The notes beneath the pieces were generated by a model. The model saw only the letters and a list, made by a program, of their open reading frames with translations, did not search any database and was not told the origin of the DNA. A program made the translations under genes and the position numbers. Shown here one piece after another: positions 23,811 to 31,010 of a stretch of DNA of 64,000 bases; the stretch's first letter is position 1; each line of letters starts with the position of its first letter. This DNA comes from Lelliottia amnigena. GTDB lineage: Bacteria; Pseudomonadota; Gammaproteobacteria; Enterobacterales; Enterobacteriaceae. The stretch is taken from positions 1 through 64,000 of the forward strand of contig LR134135.1 in the NCBI GenBank assembly GCA_900635465.1. The letters are read 5' to 3'.

Positions 23811-24897
23811 CCTGACCGGTCTGTGGCATCATCGCTGAAAGCCAGGCCAGCGCGCCGGAACCGATATTTTGCAAACCGCCCACCAGCGCGCCCGCGGTGC
23901 CGGCGAGGAACGGAAACGGCTCCATCGCGCCGCTGGTGGCCAGCGGAAACAGCATACCTGCACCAAAGAAGAACAGCGCGGCGGGGATCAGCAGCGTCCA
24001 GACCGTCATCACCCCAAGCAAACCGGGGATCCACATCATCACGCCAGCCAGCAAGCAGCTGATTACCGATTGCCACATCAGCGTCGAAAAGCGCTTATTC
24101 GGGCGACCGGCGAACCATGCGCCAAAAAATGCCGCCGGAATCGGCAGGATAAACAGAATACTCACCACCATGCTGCTCAGCCCCAAACCCGCGCCCAGCA
24201 GCACGCCGGAGCACGCCTCGAACACCGCAATGCCTGCCAGGCCACCAATCAGCATCAGCAGATAACAGCTGAACGCCCCATTGCCAAAAAGCGTTTTATA
24301 GTTGGCGATAAGTTTTGTGCGCGGTGCGCCAACTGGACGCGTTTCGGGCATCCAGCGCGCCATGCTGAACGTAACGATGATGCACAGCACCAGCAGGAAA
24401 GCGTAACAGGCGCGCCATGACCAGATGCTGTCCAGCACGCCGCCAACCAGCGGAGCCAGCAACGGGCTGACCAGAATACCCATGTTCAGCAGGCTATTCG
24501 CGTGGCGCAGCTGCGTGCCTTGATACATATCGCGCGGCAGCGTTCTGGCCATCACGCCGCCCACGCCGGTTCCCATGCCTTGCAGCGCGCTGGCGGCAAT
24601 CAGAAGGGTCAGGCTGTGCGTCGTCATGGCGATCGCCGTGGCCAGCATGAAAATCGACATCCCAACCAGGATCACCGGACGACGCCCGACGCGGTCGGAC
24701 AGCGGCCCGTAGAAGAGTTGCGATACGCCATAGGTCAGCAGATAGGCGGCCATTACGCTTTGGACTGCGCCTTCGCGCACGCTGAGATCCTTTGCCATGT
24801 CGGCAATGGCCGGAATATAAATGGTTTGCGCCATCTGACCGACGGCCACCAGTAACACCAGCATCAACAGTAAATTAACGTTCCGTTGTTTTTTCAT
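23713..24897 (-). CDS. emrD: Multidrug efflux MFS transporter EmrD
   Basis: EmrD is a 12-helix drug:H+ antiporter of the inner membrane that exports uncouplers and detergents in E. coli. The chosen start at 24897 gives MKKQRNVNLLLMLVLLVAVG and 394 residues, exactly the E. coli length. Motif A (GPLSDRVGRRPVILVG) between helices 2 and 3 and the helix 5 motif C-like NSLLNMGILVSPLLAPLVGG are conserved. The gene lies next to tisB/istR as in E. coli, with a GNAT gene added between them. Its 3' end overlaps the GH5-like gene. Confidence 0.95.
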   Translation of the reverse strand: MKKQRNVNLLLMLVLLVAVGQMAQTIYIPAIADMAKDLSVREGAVQSVMAAYLLTYGVSQLFYGPLSDRVGRRPVILVGMSIFMLATAIAMTTHSLTLLIAASALQGMGTGVGGVMARTLPRDMYQGTQLRHANSLLNMGILVSPLLAPLVGGVLDSIWSWRACYAFLLVLCIIVTFSMARWMPETRPVGAPRTKLIANYKTLFGNGAFSCYLLMLIGGLAGIAVFEACSGVLLGAGLGLSSMVVSILFILPIPAAFFGAWFAGRPNKRFSTLMWQSVISCLLAGVMMWIPGLLGVMTVWTLLIPAALFFFGAGMLFPLATSGAMEPFPFLAGTAGALVGGLQNIGSGALAWLSAMMPQTGQASLGLLMTLMGLLILLCWLPLASREPHHEQMV

Positions 24898-25092
24898 GTC
24901 GCTAAATACGTTCGCCAAAAGAGATAAATGAAGAATAAGTGACTACGGTTTGCCGTAATTGCGCGTGGAATCTACCACAGCGGCGTGACGAATTAATCAT
25001 TACAAAGGTGAATGATTGAGCGGGATAAGGCAGGATTTATAAACAATGCTCGGCAACTTATGTTGCCAGCAGGTCAGGGTAAACGGGGGGCG

Positions 25093-25539
25093 TTATACCG
25101 CGCAAAAAAGGCGGTGTGTGATGCGCGGCTCATCGGCGACCAGGCTAAACCCAGCACGATGGTAAAATCCGTACGCGGCCTTTGGTGCATGAGTATTGAG
25201 GAAATCAAACCAGATGCTGGCATCGGCCATCACCACCGCAAGCAGCTGTTTGCCGATCCCCAGGCCACGGCACTTTTCGCTGATGTAAAGATGGCGGATG
25301 CGCCCGGCCCGAGGCTGCTGGCTAAAGGGATCGCGGTTGATTCCGCACACGCCGACCAGCTTCCCGTTCAGAAATGCACCCAGCAGCTTTTCACCCGGCG
25401 CGTTAAAGCGGTTTTCGCCGCGCTGCCAGTTCTCTTCGAGCCTGTGCAGCATAGTGAAATTTAGCGCGAGGCTTTCCGCTTTTAGGGCTATATAGCCCGG
25501 TTCATCAGGGGTAATAGGCTCAATTAACAAACGCGACAT
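25093..25539 (-). CDS. GNAT family N-acetyltransferase
   Basis: The 148-residue protein has a GNAT fold: the acetyl-CoA binding motif A is RIRHLYISEKCRGLGIGKQL (about residues 79-98), and the C-terminal YGFYHRAGFSLV is motif B. Such enzymes transfer acetyl groups to small molecules or proteins; the substrate cannot be inferred. It lies between emrD and tisB, where E. coli has no such gene. The frame is clean and no operon partner is close. Confidence 0.82.
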   Translation of the reverse strand: MSRLLIEPITPDEPGYIALKAESLALNFTMLHRLEENWQRGENRFNAPGEKLLGAFLNGKLVGVCGINRDPFSQQPRAGRIRHLYISEKCRGLGIGKQLLAVVMADASIWFDFLNTHAPKAAYGFYHRAGFSLVADEPRITHRLFCAV

Positions 25540-25555
25540 AGCATTCCCTCGTGAT

Positions 25556-25583
25556 TAAAGAGGGGCGGTTGCCCGCCCCTCTC
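25556..25583 (-). terminator. Terminator of the tisB mRNA
   Basis: On the minus strand, AGAGGGGCGG / CCGCCCCTCT (25559-25568 and 25573-25582) with a 4-base loop is followed by TTTAAT, about 20 bases after the tisB stop. Confidence 0.75.
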
Positions 25584-25603
25584 AGGTGCGACTTGAACCT
25601 GAA

Positions 25604-25693
25604 CTACCGCAGGTATTTCAGGACGGCATCAAGCAGTTGCAGTACCGCAACAATGAGTCTGAGGATAAGTATCACCATATCCACGGCGCCCAT
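25604..25693 (-). CDS. tisB: SOS-induced membrane toxin TisB
   Basis: This 29-residue peptide is encoded on the minus strand from ATG 25693 to TAG 25604. It reads MGAVDMVILILRLIVAVLQ, then LLDAVLKYLR, and differs from E. coli TisB (29 residues) at only a few places. TisB inserts in the inner membrane, collapses the proton motive force and drives persister formation after DNA damage. A strong AAGGAG lies 7 bases before the start. The long leader (about 190 bases to the promoter) contains the target of the antitoxin RNA IstR-1, and a LexA box covers the promoter. Confidence 0.93.
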   Translation of the reverse strand: MGAVDMVILILRLIVAVLQLLDAVLKYLR

Positions 25694-25764
25694 ACGCGTC
25701 TCCTTTTAGTCAAAAGGAGCACGGTGCTGACGTACCTCTCCGCCGCCTGTTGCCAGCACCTTTA

Positions 25765-25782
25765 TTGACGTAACACAGTGTG
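25765..25782 (-). promoter_or_regulatory. IstR-1 target in the tisB leader
   Basis: The plus strand carries TTGACGTAACACAGTGTG here and again at 26015-26032, an exact 18-base direct repeat. Because the tisB leader is the minus strand, it is complementary to the start of IstR-1. In E. coli this pairing blocks the ribosome standby site and lets RNase III cut. Confidence 0.88.
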
Positions 25783-25885
25783 CTCACTTCAGGGGTTAAG
25801 GCACTGACGGCACCACCCGTTTCAGCCAGGACTTCGTTGCGCCGGTGTACTGCTTGCGGCCCCCTTACGCACTGCGAACAACATC

Positions 25886-25915
25886 AGTATAGATAAATAC
25901 TGTATGCATGAACAG
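25886..25915 (-). promoter_or_regulatory. tisB promoter with LexA (SOS) box
   Basis: CTGT, eight bases, ACAG at 25900-25915 (CTGTATGCATGAACAG) is a perfect LexA consensus. On the minus strand a TATACT -10 element lies at 25891-25886. LexA would therefore cover the -35 region and hold tisB off until DNA damage. Confidence 0.9.
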
Positions 25916-25978
25916 GTATTTGTGGACAAAATTCAACGGGCGATCCATACTCCATTACGTCAAAATCCGTGCCTGAAA

Positions 25979-26013
25979 TTGCGCGTTCGTCGCCGATCGC
26001 GTATACTTTGTGC
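25979..26013 (+). promoter_or_regulatory. Sigma-70 promoter of istR-1
   Basis: TTGCGC (25979-25984), 17 bases, then TATACT (26002-26007), places the start at G 26014, which is the known 5' end of IstR-1 in E. coli (GUUGAC). No LexA box covers this promoter, in agreement with constitutive expression. Confidence 0.85.
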
Positions 26014-26090
26014 GTTGACGTAACACAGTGTGTTCTGCGGAAACCAACCGCATAACCCTGAAAAAACCTCGCTCCGGCGGGGTTTTTTGT
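26014..26090 (+). ncRNA. istR: Antitoxin small RNA IstR-1
   Basis: The RNA of about 75 bases begins GTTGACGTAACACAGTGTG, whose first part is perfectly complementary to the tisB leader. It ends in a strong terminator: AACCTCGC / GCGGGGTT (26065-26072, 26077-26084) with a TCCG loop and six T. The CGGAAACCAACCG stretch in the middle is only weakly structured. Location, orientation and sequence agree with E. coli istR. It keeps tisB silent in unstressed cells. The longer IstR-2, started upstream from the SOS promoter in E. coli, could also exist. Confidence 0.92.
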
Positions 26091-26413
26091 TTTCTGTTCT
26101 ATCCATAAAAACTGCTGGATTAGCGAGGGTTCTGCTATTTGGCTTCGCTGTGGACTAGTTAGGATCGCTTAAGCAACTCTATTTAAAGGAGAGGTATTAG
26201 GCTCATTTTGTAAGATAACACCACTAAATTTATAAACTCATATAACGACTAATAGCCCTCAAGTAATTAAATTGTTCCGCCTATAATAGTAATAAATAAA
26301 AGCTAGCCAACTTATTATTTACGTGAATGTTTAGTTTAAATAATTTCACTGGTTTGAATTCCAGAGATTTTCATTGTATATTTCTAGGGCCGAAAATACT
26401 GTATGGATACATT
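26091..26413. other. AT-rich gap upstream of the Hcp cassette
   Basis: These 323 bases hold no recognised gene. The GC content falls sharply compared with the flanks. A TATAAT is present at 26282-26287 with no good -35 element, and an AAAGGAG at 26186-26192 is not followed by a sensible reading frame. The left edge of the foreign cassette probably lies shortly after the istR terminator. Confidence 0.6.
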
Positions 26414-27118
26414 ATGCAAGCATCTGATTATTTAAAGATGAAGTTCCAGAGTGACAGGCAGTTGGCTATTTATGGACAGCAAGGCATTACAGGGACATGG
26501 AAAGCATTAAAGGGGATCGGCTCTGATATTTACTCAGGAATGGAACGTGTAAGCTGGTACTCATCATGCTTAATCCCCAGCAATCACGATGTATGTGATG
26601 AGCTTCTTTCAGAAGAAAAGAGGATGTACCTCTCAATTGTGTCTGTTTACCGTTATCGCGATGTAATAGCACACATGCTCTATCTTTATTTTGAAGGTAT
26701 TATAACGGACTCTGAAAATGGAAATGAACAAAATCGCGTTCGCAAGACGGATACAAAATTAACCGGGCTTGTTAAAAACATACCGACAAGCAAGGCAGCG
26801 CGTTTAGCGATAGCATGGGGGCTGGCAATATATCTTTCCGAATCTGGTCTGCTCTCAGAAATTGTCGTCGAGCGGCTTGCACGCCGCGTACCTAACGTTG
26901 TCATGGCGCTTCAACTGATTGGCACGGACCAGAAGTGTGCTCTTGCTGCCCGTCGCTTGAAAACGTTGGACCCAAAATATTACGCCACCCTCTATGCCGC
27001 ACAACTGGAGATGCTTTACTACTTTTTTGAGCCATTCCTGTCTGAACTCATTAAGAAGGTGCAAATGGGATTCTACAGGGATTTCGATGCGATTTATGAC
27101 GACTTAAAGGACAAGTAG
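26414..27118 (+). CDS. Unknown protein of an orphan Hcp cassette
   Basis: I do not recognise this protein. From ATG 26414 it has 234 residues (an upstream ATG at 26327 would add 29 residues but has no ribosome binding site). It is mostly alpha-helical by eye, with no signal peptide. A hydrophobic stretch, AARLAIAWGLAIYLSESGLL, lies about residues 130-150, and Tyr-rich helices at the end (YYATLYAAQLEMLYYFFEPF). It is followed by a small membrane protein 1 base later and then by an Hcp. The base composition is AT-rich compared with its neighbours. By context it may be a type VI secretion effector or an associated protein; that is inference only. Confidence 0.65.
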   Translation: MQASDYLKMKFQSDRQLAIYGQQGITGTWKALKGIGSDIYSGMERVSWYSSCLIPSNHDVCDELLSEEKRMYLSIVSVYRYRDVIAHMLYLYFEGIITDSENGNEQNRVRKTDTKLTGLVKNIPTSKAARLAIAWGLAIYLSESGLLSEIVVERLARRVPNVVMALQLIGTDQKCALAARRLKTLDPKYYATLYAAQLEMLYYFFEPFLSELIKKVQMGFYRDFDAIYDDLKDK

Positions 27119-27119
27119 C

Positions 27120-27302
27120 ATGTTTAAGAGTCTGCTATCAATTCTATTTACGGATATTTTATTCCCCGTTTATATTTTTGCATGCGCCTCTTTGTTCCTG
27201 TGGTTGTTGCCTGACCACTGGGTGTTACTAACGTTCATTGCTATCGTGGTATTTATTATTGTCCATCCGATAATTTTCGGCCGCTTTGATAAATACGATT
27301 GA
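27120..27302 (+). CDS. Small membrane protein, possible immunity protein
   Basis: The 60-residue product has two hydrophobic stretches (LFTDILFPVYIFACASLFLW and VLLTFIAIVVFIIVHPIIFG), enough for two membrane helices, and a short charged tail FDKYD. Its start is 1 base after the stop of the previous gene (TAG CATG), so translation is coupled. No family is recognised. If the upstream gene encodes a membrane-active toxin, this would be a natural immunity protein. Confidence 0.6.
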   Translation: MFKSLLSILFTDILFPVYIFACASLFLWLLPDHWVLLTFIAIVVFIIVHPIIFGRFDKYD

Positions 27303-27323
27303 ATTTTATAAAAAGGAGTTTTT

Positions 27324-27803
27324 ATGTCAAATCCGGCTTATTTATTTCTAAATGATGAAAATGGTTCTCCCATGATTGGTCCTTGCCTTGTGTCAGGGCG
27401 TGAAGGCGCAATTGAACTCAAATCGTTCACTCATAATGTAAACATCCCGGTAGACGGGAATACCGGGAAATTGACGGGCACGCGCATACACATGCCCGTC
27501 ATGTTTCAGAAGGAATTTGATCGTGTAACCCCGATTTTATTTCGGGCGCTGAGTACGGGAAGAACGCTCCAGTCAGCCACCATTAAGATGTATCAGATTA
27601 ATGAGGCGGGTTTAGAACAGGAATATTTTAATATCCTCCTGGAGAATGTGAAAATAACCTCAATCACACCAGACCTGTATCCCGACGCAAACACCGGAAC
27701 ACACCTTGAAACGGTTCTAATACGCTACGAGAAAATCACCTGGAAGCATTGCGACGGCAATGTCATCTATAGTGACTCCTGGAATGAGCGAGCAACGTAC
27801 TGA
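27324..27803 (+). CDS. Hcp family type VI secretion tube protein (orphan)
   Basis: Hcp forms hexameric rings that stack into the inner tube of the type VI secretion system and can carry effectors in their lumen. The 159-residue protein has the Hcp1 family pattern: MSNPAYLFLNDENGSPMIG, then IELKSFTHNVNIPVDGNTGK and TRIHMPVMFQKEFDRVTPIL, and the C-terminal EKITWKH. A good AAAAAGGAG precedes ATG 27324. No other type VI genes are in the window, so it must be used by a system elsewhere in the chromosome, or be a remnant. It ends the cassette inserted between istR and ivbL. Confidence 0.9.
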   Translation: MSNPAYLFLNDENGSPMIGPCLVSGREGAIELKSFTHNVNIPVDGNTGKLTGTRIHMPVMFQKEFDRVTPILFRALSTGRTLQSATIKMYQINEAGLEQEYFNILLENVKITSITPDLYPDANTGTHLETVLIRYEKITWKHCDGNVIYSDSWNERATY

Positions 27804-27847
27804 AACGTGATCCCTGAAGCATTTTTGACCAGATGAAAATATTTCCA

Positions 27848-27879
27848 TTGTCACGCTCAGGAACCTGTGGTTGTATAAA
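27848..27879 (+). promoter_or_regulatory. Probable promoter of the ivbL-ilvBN operon
   Basis: TTGTCA (27848-27853) and TGTATA (27872-27877, spacer 18) lie about 35 bases before the leader peptide gene. In E. coli the ilvB promoter is activated by CRP; I see no clear CRP site between the promoter and the end of the Hcp gene, 45 bases upstream. Confidence 0.5.
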
Positions 27880-27910
27880 TTCCATCAATGATTCCAAACA
27901 CAGGTCCTAA

Positions 27911-28009
27911 ATGACAACTTCCATGATGACGTCGACCCTACTAAAAACTGCGCTACCAGCCGCAGTGGTCGTCGTGCGTGTGGTGGTGGTCGTCGGCAAT
28001 GCGCCGTAG
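27911..28009 (+). CDS. ivbL: ilvB operon leader peptide
   Basis: The 32-residue leader begins MTTSMMTSTLLKT and ends with the control region AAVVVVRVVVVVGNAP, which has nine valines, plus leucines earlier. Ribosome stalling at Val or Leu codons when these charged tRNAs are scarce prevents the terminator hairpin that follows. The E. coli leader is also 32 residues and nearly the same. It sits directly after the Hcp cassette. Confidence 0.95.
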   Translation: MTTSMMTSTLLKTALPAAVVVVRVVVVVGNAP

Positions 28010-28032
28010 GGACTGGATCAACACACGAATCC

Positions 28033-28066
28033 AAAACCCCGCCGGCGCAAACCGGGCGGGGTTTTT
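28033..28066 (+). terminator. Attenuator of the ilvBN operon
   Basis: AAAACCCCGCC (28033-28043) and GGCGGGGTTTT (28055-28065) form an 11-bp stem and run into five T. It starts 24 bases after the leader peptide stop, as expected for a transcription attenuator. Confidence 0.9.
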
Positions 28067-28090
28067 AGTTTTAAACGCCCCCCGGAAACG

Positions 28091-28209
28091 CTAAGTCGTT
28101 CGGGTTGCAGGAAGGCGGCAAGTGAGCAAATCTTCGGGAGCGTACACAGGTACGTGACCGGCGTGAGTGAACGCAGCCAACACATCTGCAACGTGAACGA
28201 CGACGCGTA
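28091..28209 (+). repeat. ERIC repeat between the attenuator and ilvB
   Basis: The ERIC order is clear: GTTGCAGGAAGGCGGCAAG, CGGGAGCGTAC, AGGTACGTGACCGGCGTGAG, ACGCAGCCAACACA, TGCAACGTGAACGACGACG. It fills the leader mRNA between the attenuator and the ilvB ribosome binding site, so it is transcribed only when termination fails. Confidence 0.88.
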
Positions 28210-28238
28210 AAGTCGGCTCAGAAGAAAAGGACTGGAGC

Positions 28239-29927
28239 ATGACAAGTTCGGGCAAGACAACAACCAAGACGCGTTTCACTGGCGCGCAATTAATCGTTCA
28301 TTTACTGGAACGACAGGGCATTTCCATCGTTTCTGGAATCCCTGGCGGTACCGTTCTGCCGCTGTATGACGCGTTAAGCCAAAGCACGCAAATCCGCCAT
28401 GTACTGGCGCGTCACGAACAGGGCGCAGGTTTTATCGCGCAAGGAATGGCGCGAACCCAGGGCAAGCCGGCAGTCTGCATGGCCTGTAGCGGACCGGGCG
28501 CGACCAACCTGGTCACTGCTATCGCCGATGCGCGCCTCGACTCCATCCCGTTGATTTGTATTACAGGTCAGGTCCCTTCTTCGATGATCGGTACCGATGC
28601 GTTCCAGGAAGTCGACACCTACGGCATCTCTATCCCCATCACCAAACATAACTATTTAGTTCGCGATATCGCCGAATTACCGCAGGTTATTAGCGATGCG
28701 TTTCGTATCGCACAATCCGGCCGCCCAGGCCCGGTGTGGATAGACATTCCTAAGGATGTGCAAACCGCTGAAATCGATATCGACGTTTTCCCGGAGCCGG
28801 GCGACCGTGCACCCGCGCCAGAATTTAGCGCCGACAGCGTACGTGACGCGGCAGCGATGATTAACGCCGCCAAACGCCCGGTGTTGTATTTGGGCGGTGG
28901 AGCAATCGACGCTTCTGAAGCCGTACGTGAATTTGCTGAAAAAGCCCATCTGCCAACCACCATGACCTTAATGGCGCTCGGGATGTTGCCAAAAGCGCAC
29001 CCGCTGTCGTTGGGCATGCTGGGGATGCACGGCGCGCGCAGCACTAACTATATTTTGCAAGAGTCTGATTTGCTGATTGTTCTCGGTGCACGTTTTGATG
29101 ACCGGGCGATTGGTAAAACCGCGCAGTTCTGCCCGAACGCCAAAATTATTCATGTCGATATCGATCGCTCTGAACTCGGTAAAATCAAGCAGCCGCACGT
29201 GGCGATTCAAGGCGATGTCGCCGAAGTTCTGGCGCAATTAATTCCGCAAACGCATGCGAATGAACATGCAGAATGGCGCCAGCTGGTGGCCGATCTGCAA
29301 CGTGAATTCCCGAGCGCGATCCCAACCGAAGGCGATCCGCTGAGCCATTACGGGCTGATCAACGCCGTGGCCGCCTGCGTTGACGACAGCGCTATCATCA
29401 CCACCGACGTCGGTCAGCACCAGATGTGGACCGCGCAGGCCTATCCGCTGAACCGTCCGCGCCAGTGGCTGACGTCCGGCGGGCTGGGGACGATGGGCTT
29501 TGGTTTGCCTGCTGCGGTCGGCGCGGCGCTGGCCAATCCGGATCGCAAAGTGATTTGCTTCTCCGGCGACGGCAGCCTGATGATGAACATTCAGGAAATG
29601 GCGACGGCGGCTGAAAATCAGCTGGATGTAAAAATCATTCTGATGAACAACGAGGCGCTGGGTTTAGTGCATCAGCAGCAGAGCCTGTTCTACACGCAGG
29701 GGGTGTTTGCTGCGACCTATCCTGGGATGATCAACTTTATGCAGATCGCCGCGGGCTTTGGTCTGCACGCCTGCGATTTGAACGAGGAAGCCGATCCGCA
29801 CGCGGCGTTGCAGGACGCGATTTCGCGCCCAGGACCGGCGCTGATCCACGTGCGTATCGATCCACAGCAAAAAGTCTATCCGATGGTCCCGCCAGGTGCG
29901 GCCAATACTGAAATGGTGGGGGAATAA
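28239..29927 (+). CDS. ilvB: Acetolactate synthase I, large subunit
   Basis: IlvB condenses two pyruvates, or pyruvate and 2-ketobutyrate, in the first common step of branched-chain amino acid synthesis. The 562 residues equal the E. coli length. It is a ThDP enzyme: the Glu that activates the cofactor is in ARHEQGAGF, and the ThDP/Mg2+ motif GDGSLMMNIQE, NN lies near residue 445. FAD-binding segments are also conserved (ARFDDRAIGK). It is followed 3 bases later by ilvN. Isoenzyme I is resistant to valine feedback compared with II/III and is under attenuation and cAMP control. Confidence 0.97.
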   Translation: MTSSGKTTTKTRFTGAQLIVHLLERQGISIVSGIPGGTVLPLYDALSQSTQIRHVLARHEQGAGFIAQGMARTQGKPAVCMACSGPGATNLVTAIADARLDSIPLICITGQVPSSMIGTDAFQEVDTYGISIPITKHNYLVRDIAELPQVISDAFRIAQSGRPGPVWIDIPKDVQTAEIDIDVFPEPGDRAPAPEFSADSVRDAAAMINAAKRPVLYLGGGAIDASEAVREFAEKAHLPTTMTLMALGMLPKAHPLSLGMLGMHGARSTNYILQESDLLIVLGARFDDRAIGKTAQFCPNAKIIHVDIDRSELGKIKQPHVAIQGDVAEVLAQLIPQTHANEHAEWRQLVADLQREFPSAIPTEGDPLSHYGLINAVAACVDDSAIITTDVGQHQMWTAQAYPLNRPRQWLTSGGLGTMGFGLPAAVGAALANPDRKVICFSGDGSLMMNIQEMATAAENQLDVKIILMNNEALGLVHQQQSLFYTQGVFAATYPGMINFMQIAAGFGLHACDLNEEADPHAALQDAISRPGPALIHVRIDPQQKVYPMVPPGAANTEMVGE

Positions 29928-29930
29928 ACC

Positions 29931-30218
29931 ATGCAGAAACAACATGATAACGTCATTCTGGAACTCACCGTCCGCAACCACCCTGGCGTCATGACTCACG
30001 TCTGCGGGCTGTTTGCCCGCCGTGCGTTTAACGTCGAAGGCATTCTCTGCTTGCCAATTCAGGGCAGCGAACACAGCCGCATCTGGCTGTTAGTGAATGA
30101 CGATCAGCGCCTCGAACAGATGATGGCCCAGATCGATAAGCTGGAAGACGTGACCAAAGTGGTGCGCAACCAGTCCGATCCCACGATGTTCAACAAAATT
30201 TCAGTGTTCTTTGAATAA
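29931..30218 (+). CDS. ilvN: Acetolactate synthase I, regulatory subunit
   Basis: The 95-residue ACT-domain protein activates IlvB and confers valine inhibition. The sequence follows E. coli Ilv[21 protein letters not shown], then [16 protein letters not shown] with the glycine and asparagine that bind valine. It starts 3 bases after ilvB and they form one operon. The stop is followed by an ERIC element. Confidence 0.96.
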   Translation: MQKQHDNVILELTVRNHPGVMTHVCGLFARRAFNVEGILCLPIQGSEHSRIWLLVNDDQRLEQMMAQIDKLEDVTKVVRNQSDPTMFNKISVFFE

Positions 30219-30250
30219 GCGGCTCATCGCCGGAATGGTTACGCGCTAAT

Positions 30251-30370
30251 ACGCAAAGTCATTCACGTTGCCTCAAGGCGGCAAATGCGCGGATACCCGG
30301 GAGCTGGCTCAGGTCAGTGACTGGGGTGAGCAGACGTCGCCATCGCTGAGGCAGCTTGAAGGATGACGCG
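30251..30370 (+). repeat. ERIC repeat between ilvN and uhpA
   Basis: CACGTTGCCTCAAGGCGGCAA, ACCCGGGAGCTGGCTCAGG, TCAGTGACTGGGGTGAGCAG and GGCAGCTTGAAGGATGACGCG follow the ERIC consensus in order. The core is the best match to the classical ERIC2 sequence in this window. It fills the gap between the two operons. Confidence 0.88.
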
Positions 30371-30416
30371 CATACCGTTATGGTAAGCGCGTTTTTTAAC
30401 CCGCCAGGACAGCAAC

Positions 30417-31010
30417 ATGACCACCATCGCCCTCATCGACGATCACCTTATCGTCCGCTCCGGTTTTGCCCAGCTTCTGAGCCTGGAGCCGGATTTTCAG
30501 GTCGTCGCCGAATTCGGTTCGGGCCGCGACGCGCTGGTGGGTCTGCCGGGGCGCGGTGTGCAGGTCTGTATTTGTGATATCTCGATGCCGGACCTTTCCG
30601 GACTGGACTTGCTCAGCCAACTGCCAAAAGGTCTGTCGACCATTATGCTCTCGGTGCACGACAGCCCGGCGCTGGTGGAACAGGCGCTTAACGCGGGCGC
30701 GCGCGGGTTTCTGTCTAAACGCTGTAGCCCCGATGAACTGATTTCTGCGGTGCGCACCGTTTCGGCGGGCGGCTGCTATCTCACCCCGGAGATCGCCATT
30801 AAGCTTGCGGCAGGGCGTCAGGACCCGCTGACGAAACGCGAGCGACAGGTGGCAGAAAAACTGGCGCAGGGAATGGCGGTGAAAGAAATCGCCGTCGAGC
30901 TGGGGTTATCACCCAAAACCGTTCACGTCCACCGCGCCAACCTGATGGAGAAACTCGACGTGAGCAATGACGTTGAACTGGCGCGCCGCATGTTTGACGG
31001 CTGGCAATGA
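30417..31010 (+). CDS. uhpA: Response regulator UhpA
   Basis: UhpA activates uhpT when phosphorylated by UhpB. The 197-residue protein has an N-terminal receiver domain with the acceptor Asp at about residue 54 ([13 protein letters not shown]), the Lys of SKRCS, and a LuxR/NarL-type helix-turn-helix at the C-terminus ([21 protein letters not shown]). The stop overlaps the start of uhpB by 4 bases. Together with uhpB, uhpC and uhpT it forms the classic hexose-phosphate uptake locus. Confidence 0.96.
   Translation: MTTIALIDDHLIVRSGFAQLLSLEPDFQVVAEFGSGRDALVGLPGRGVQVCICDISMPDLSGLDLLSQLPKGLSTIMLSVHDSPALVEQALNAGARGFLSKRCSPDELISAVRTVSAGGCYLTPEIAIKLAAGRQDPLTKRERQVAEKLAQGMAVKEIAVELGLSPKTVHVHRANLMEKLDVSNDVELARRMFDGWQ

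Noticed and set aside
26014..26090. Transposon end or attachment site at the istR terminator
   Set aside because: No transposase, integrase or flanking direct repeat was found beside the Hcp cassette; the 18-base repeat there is explained by the IstR-tisB antisense pairing.
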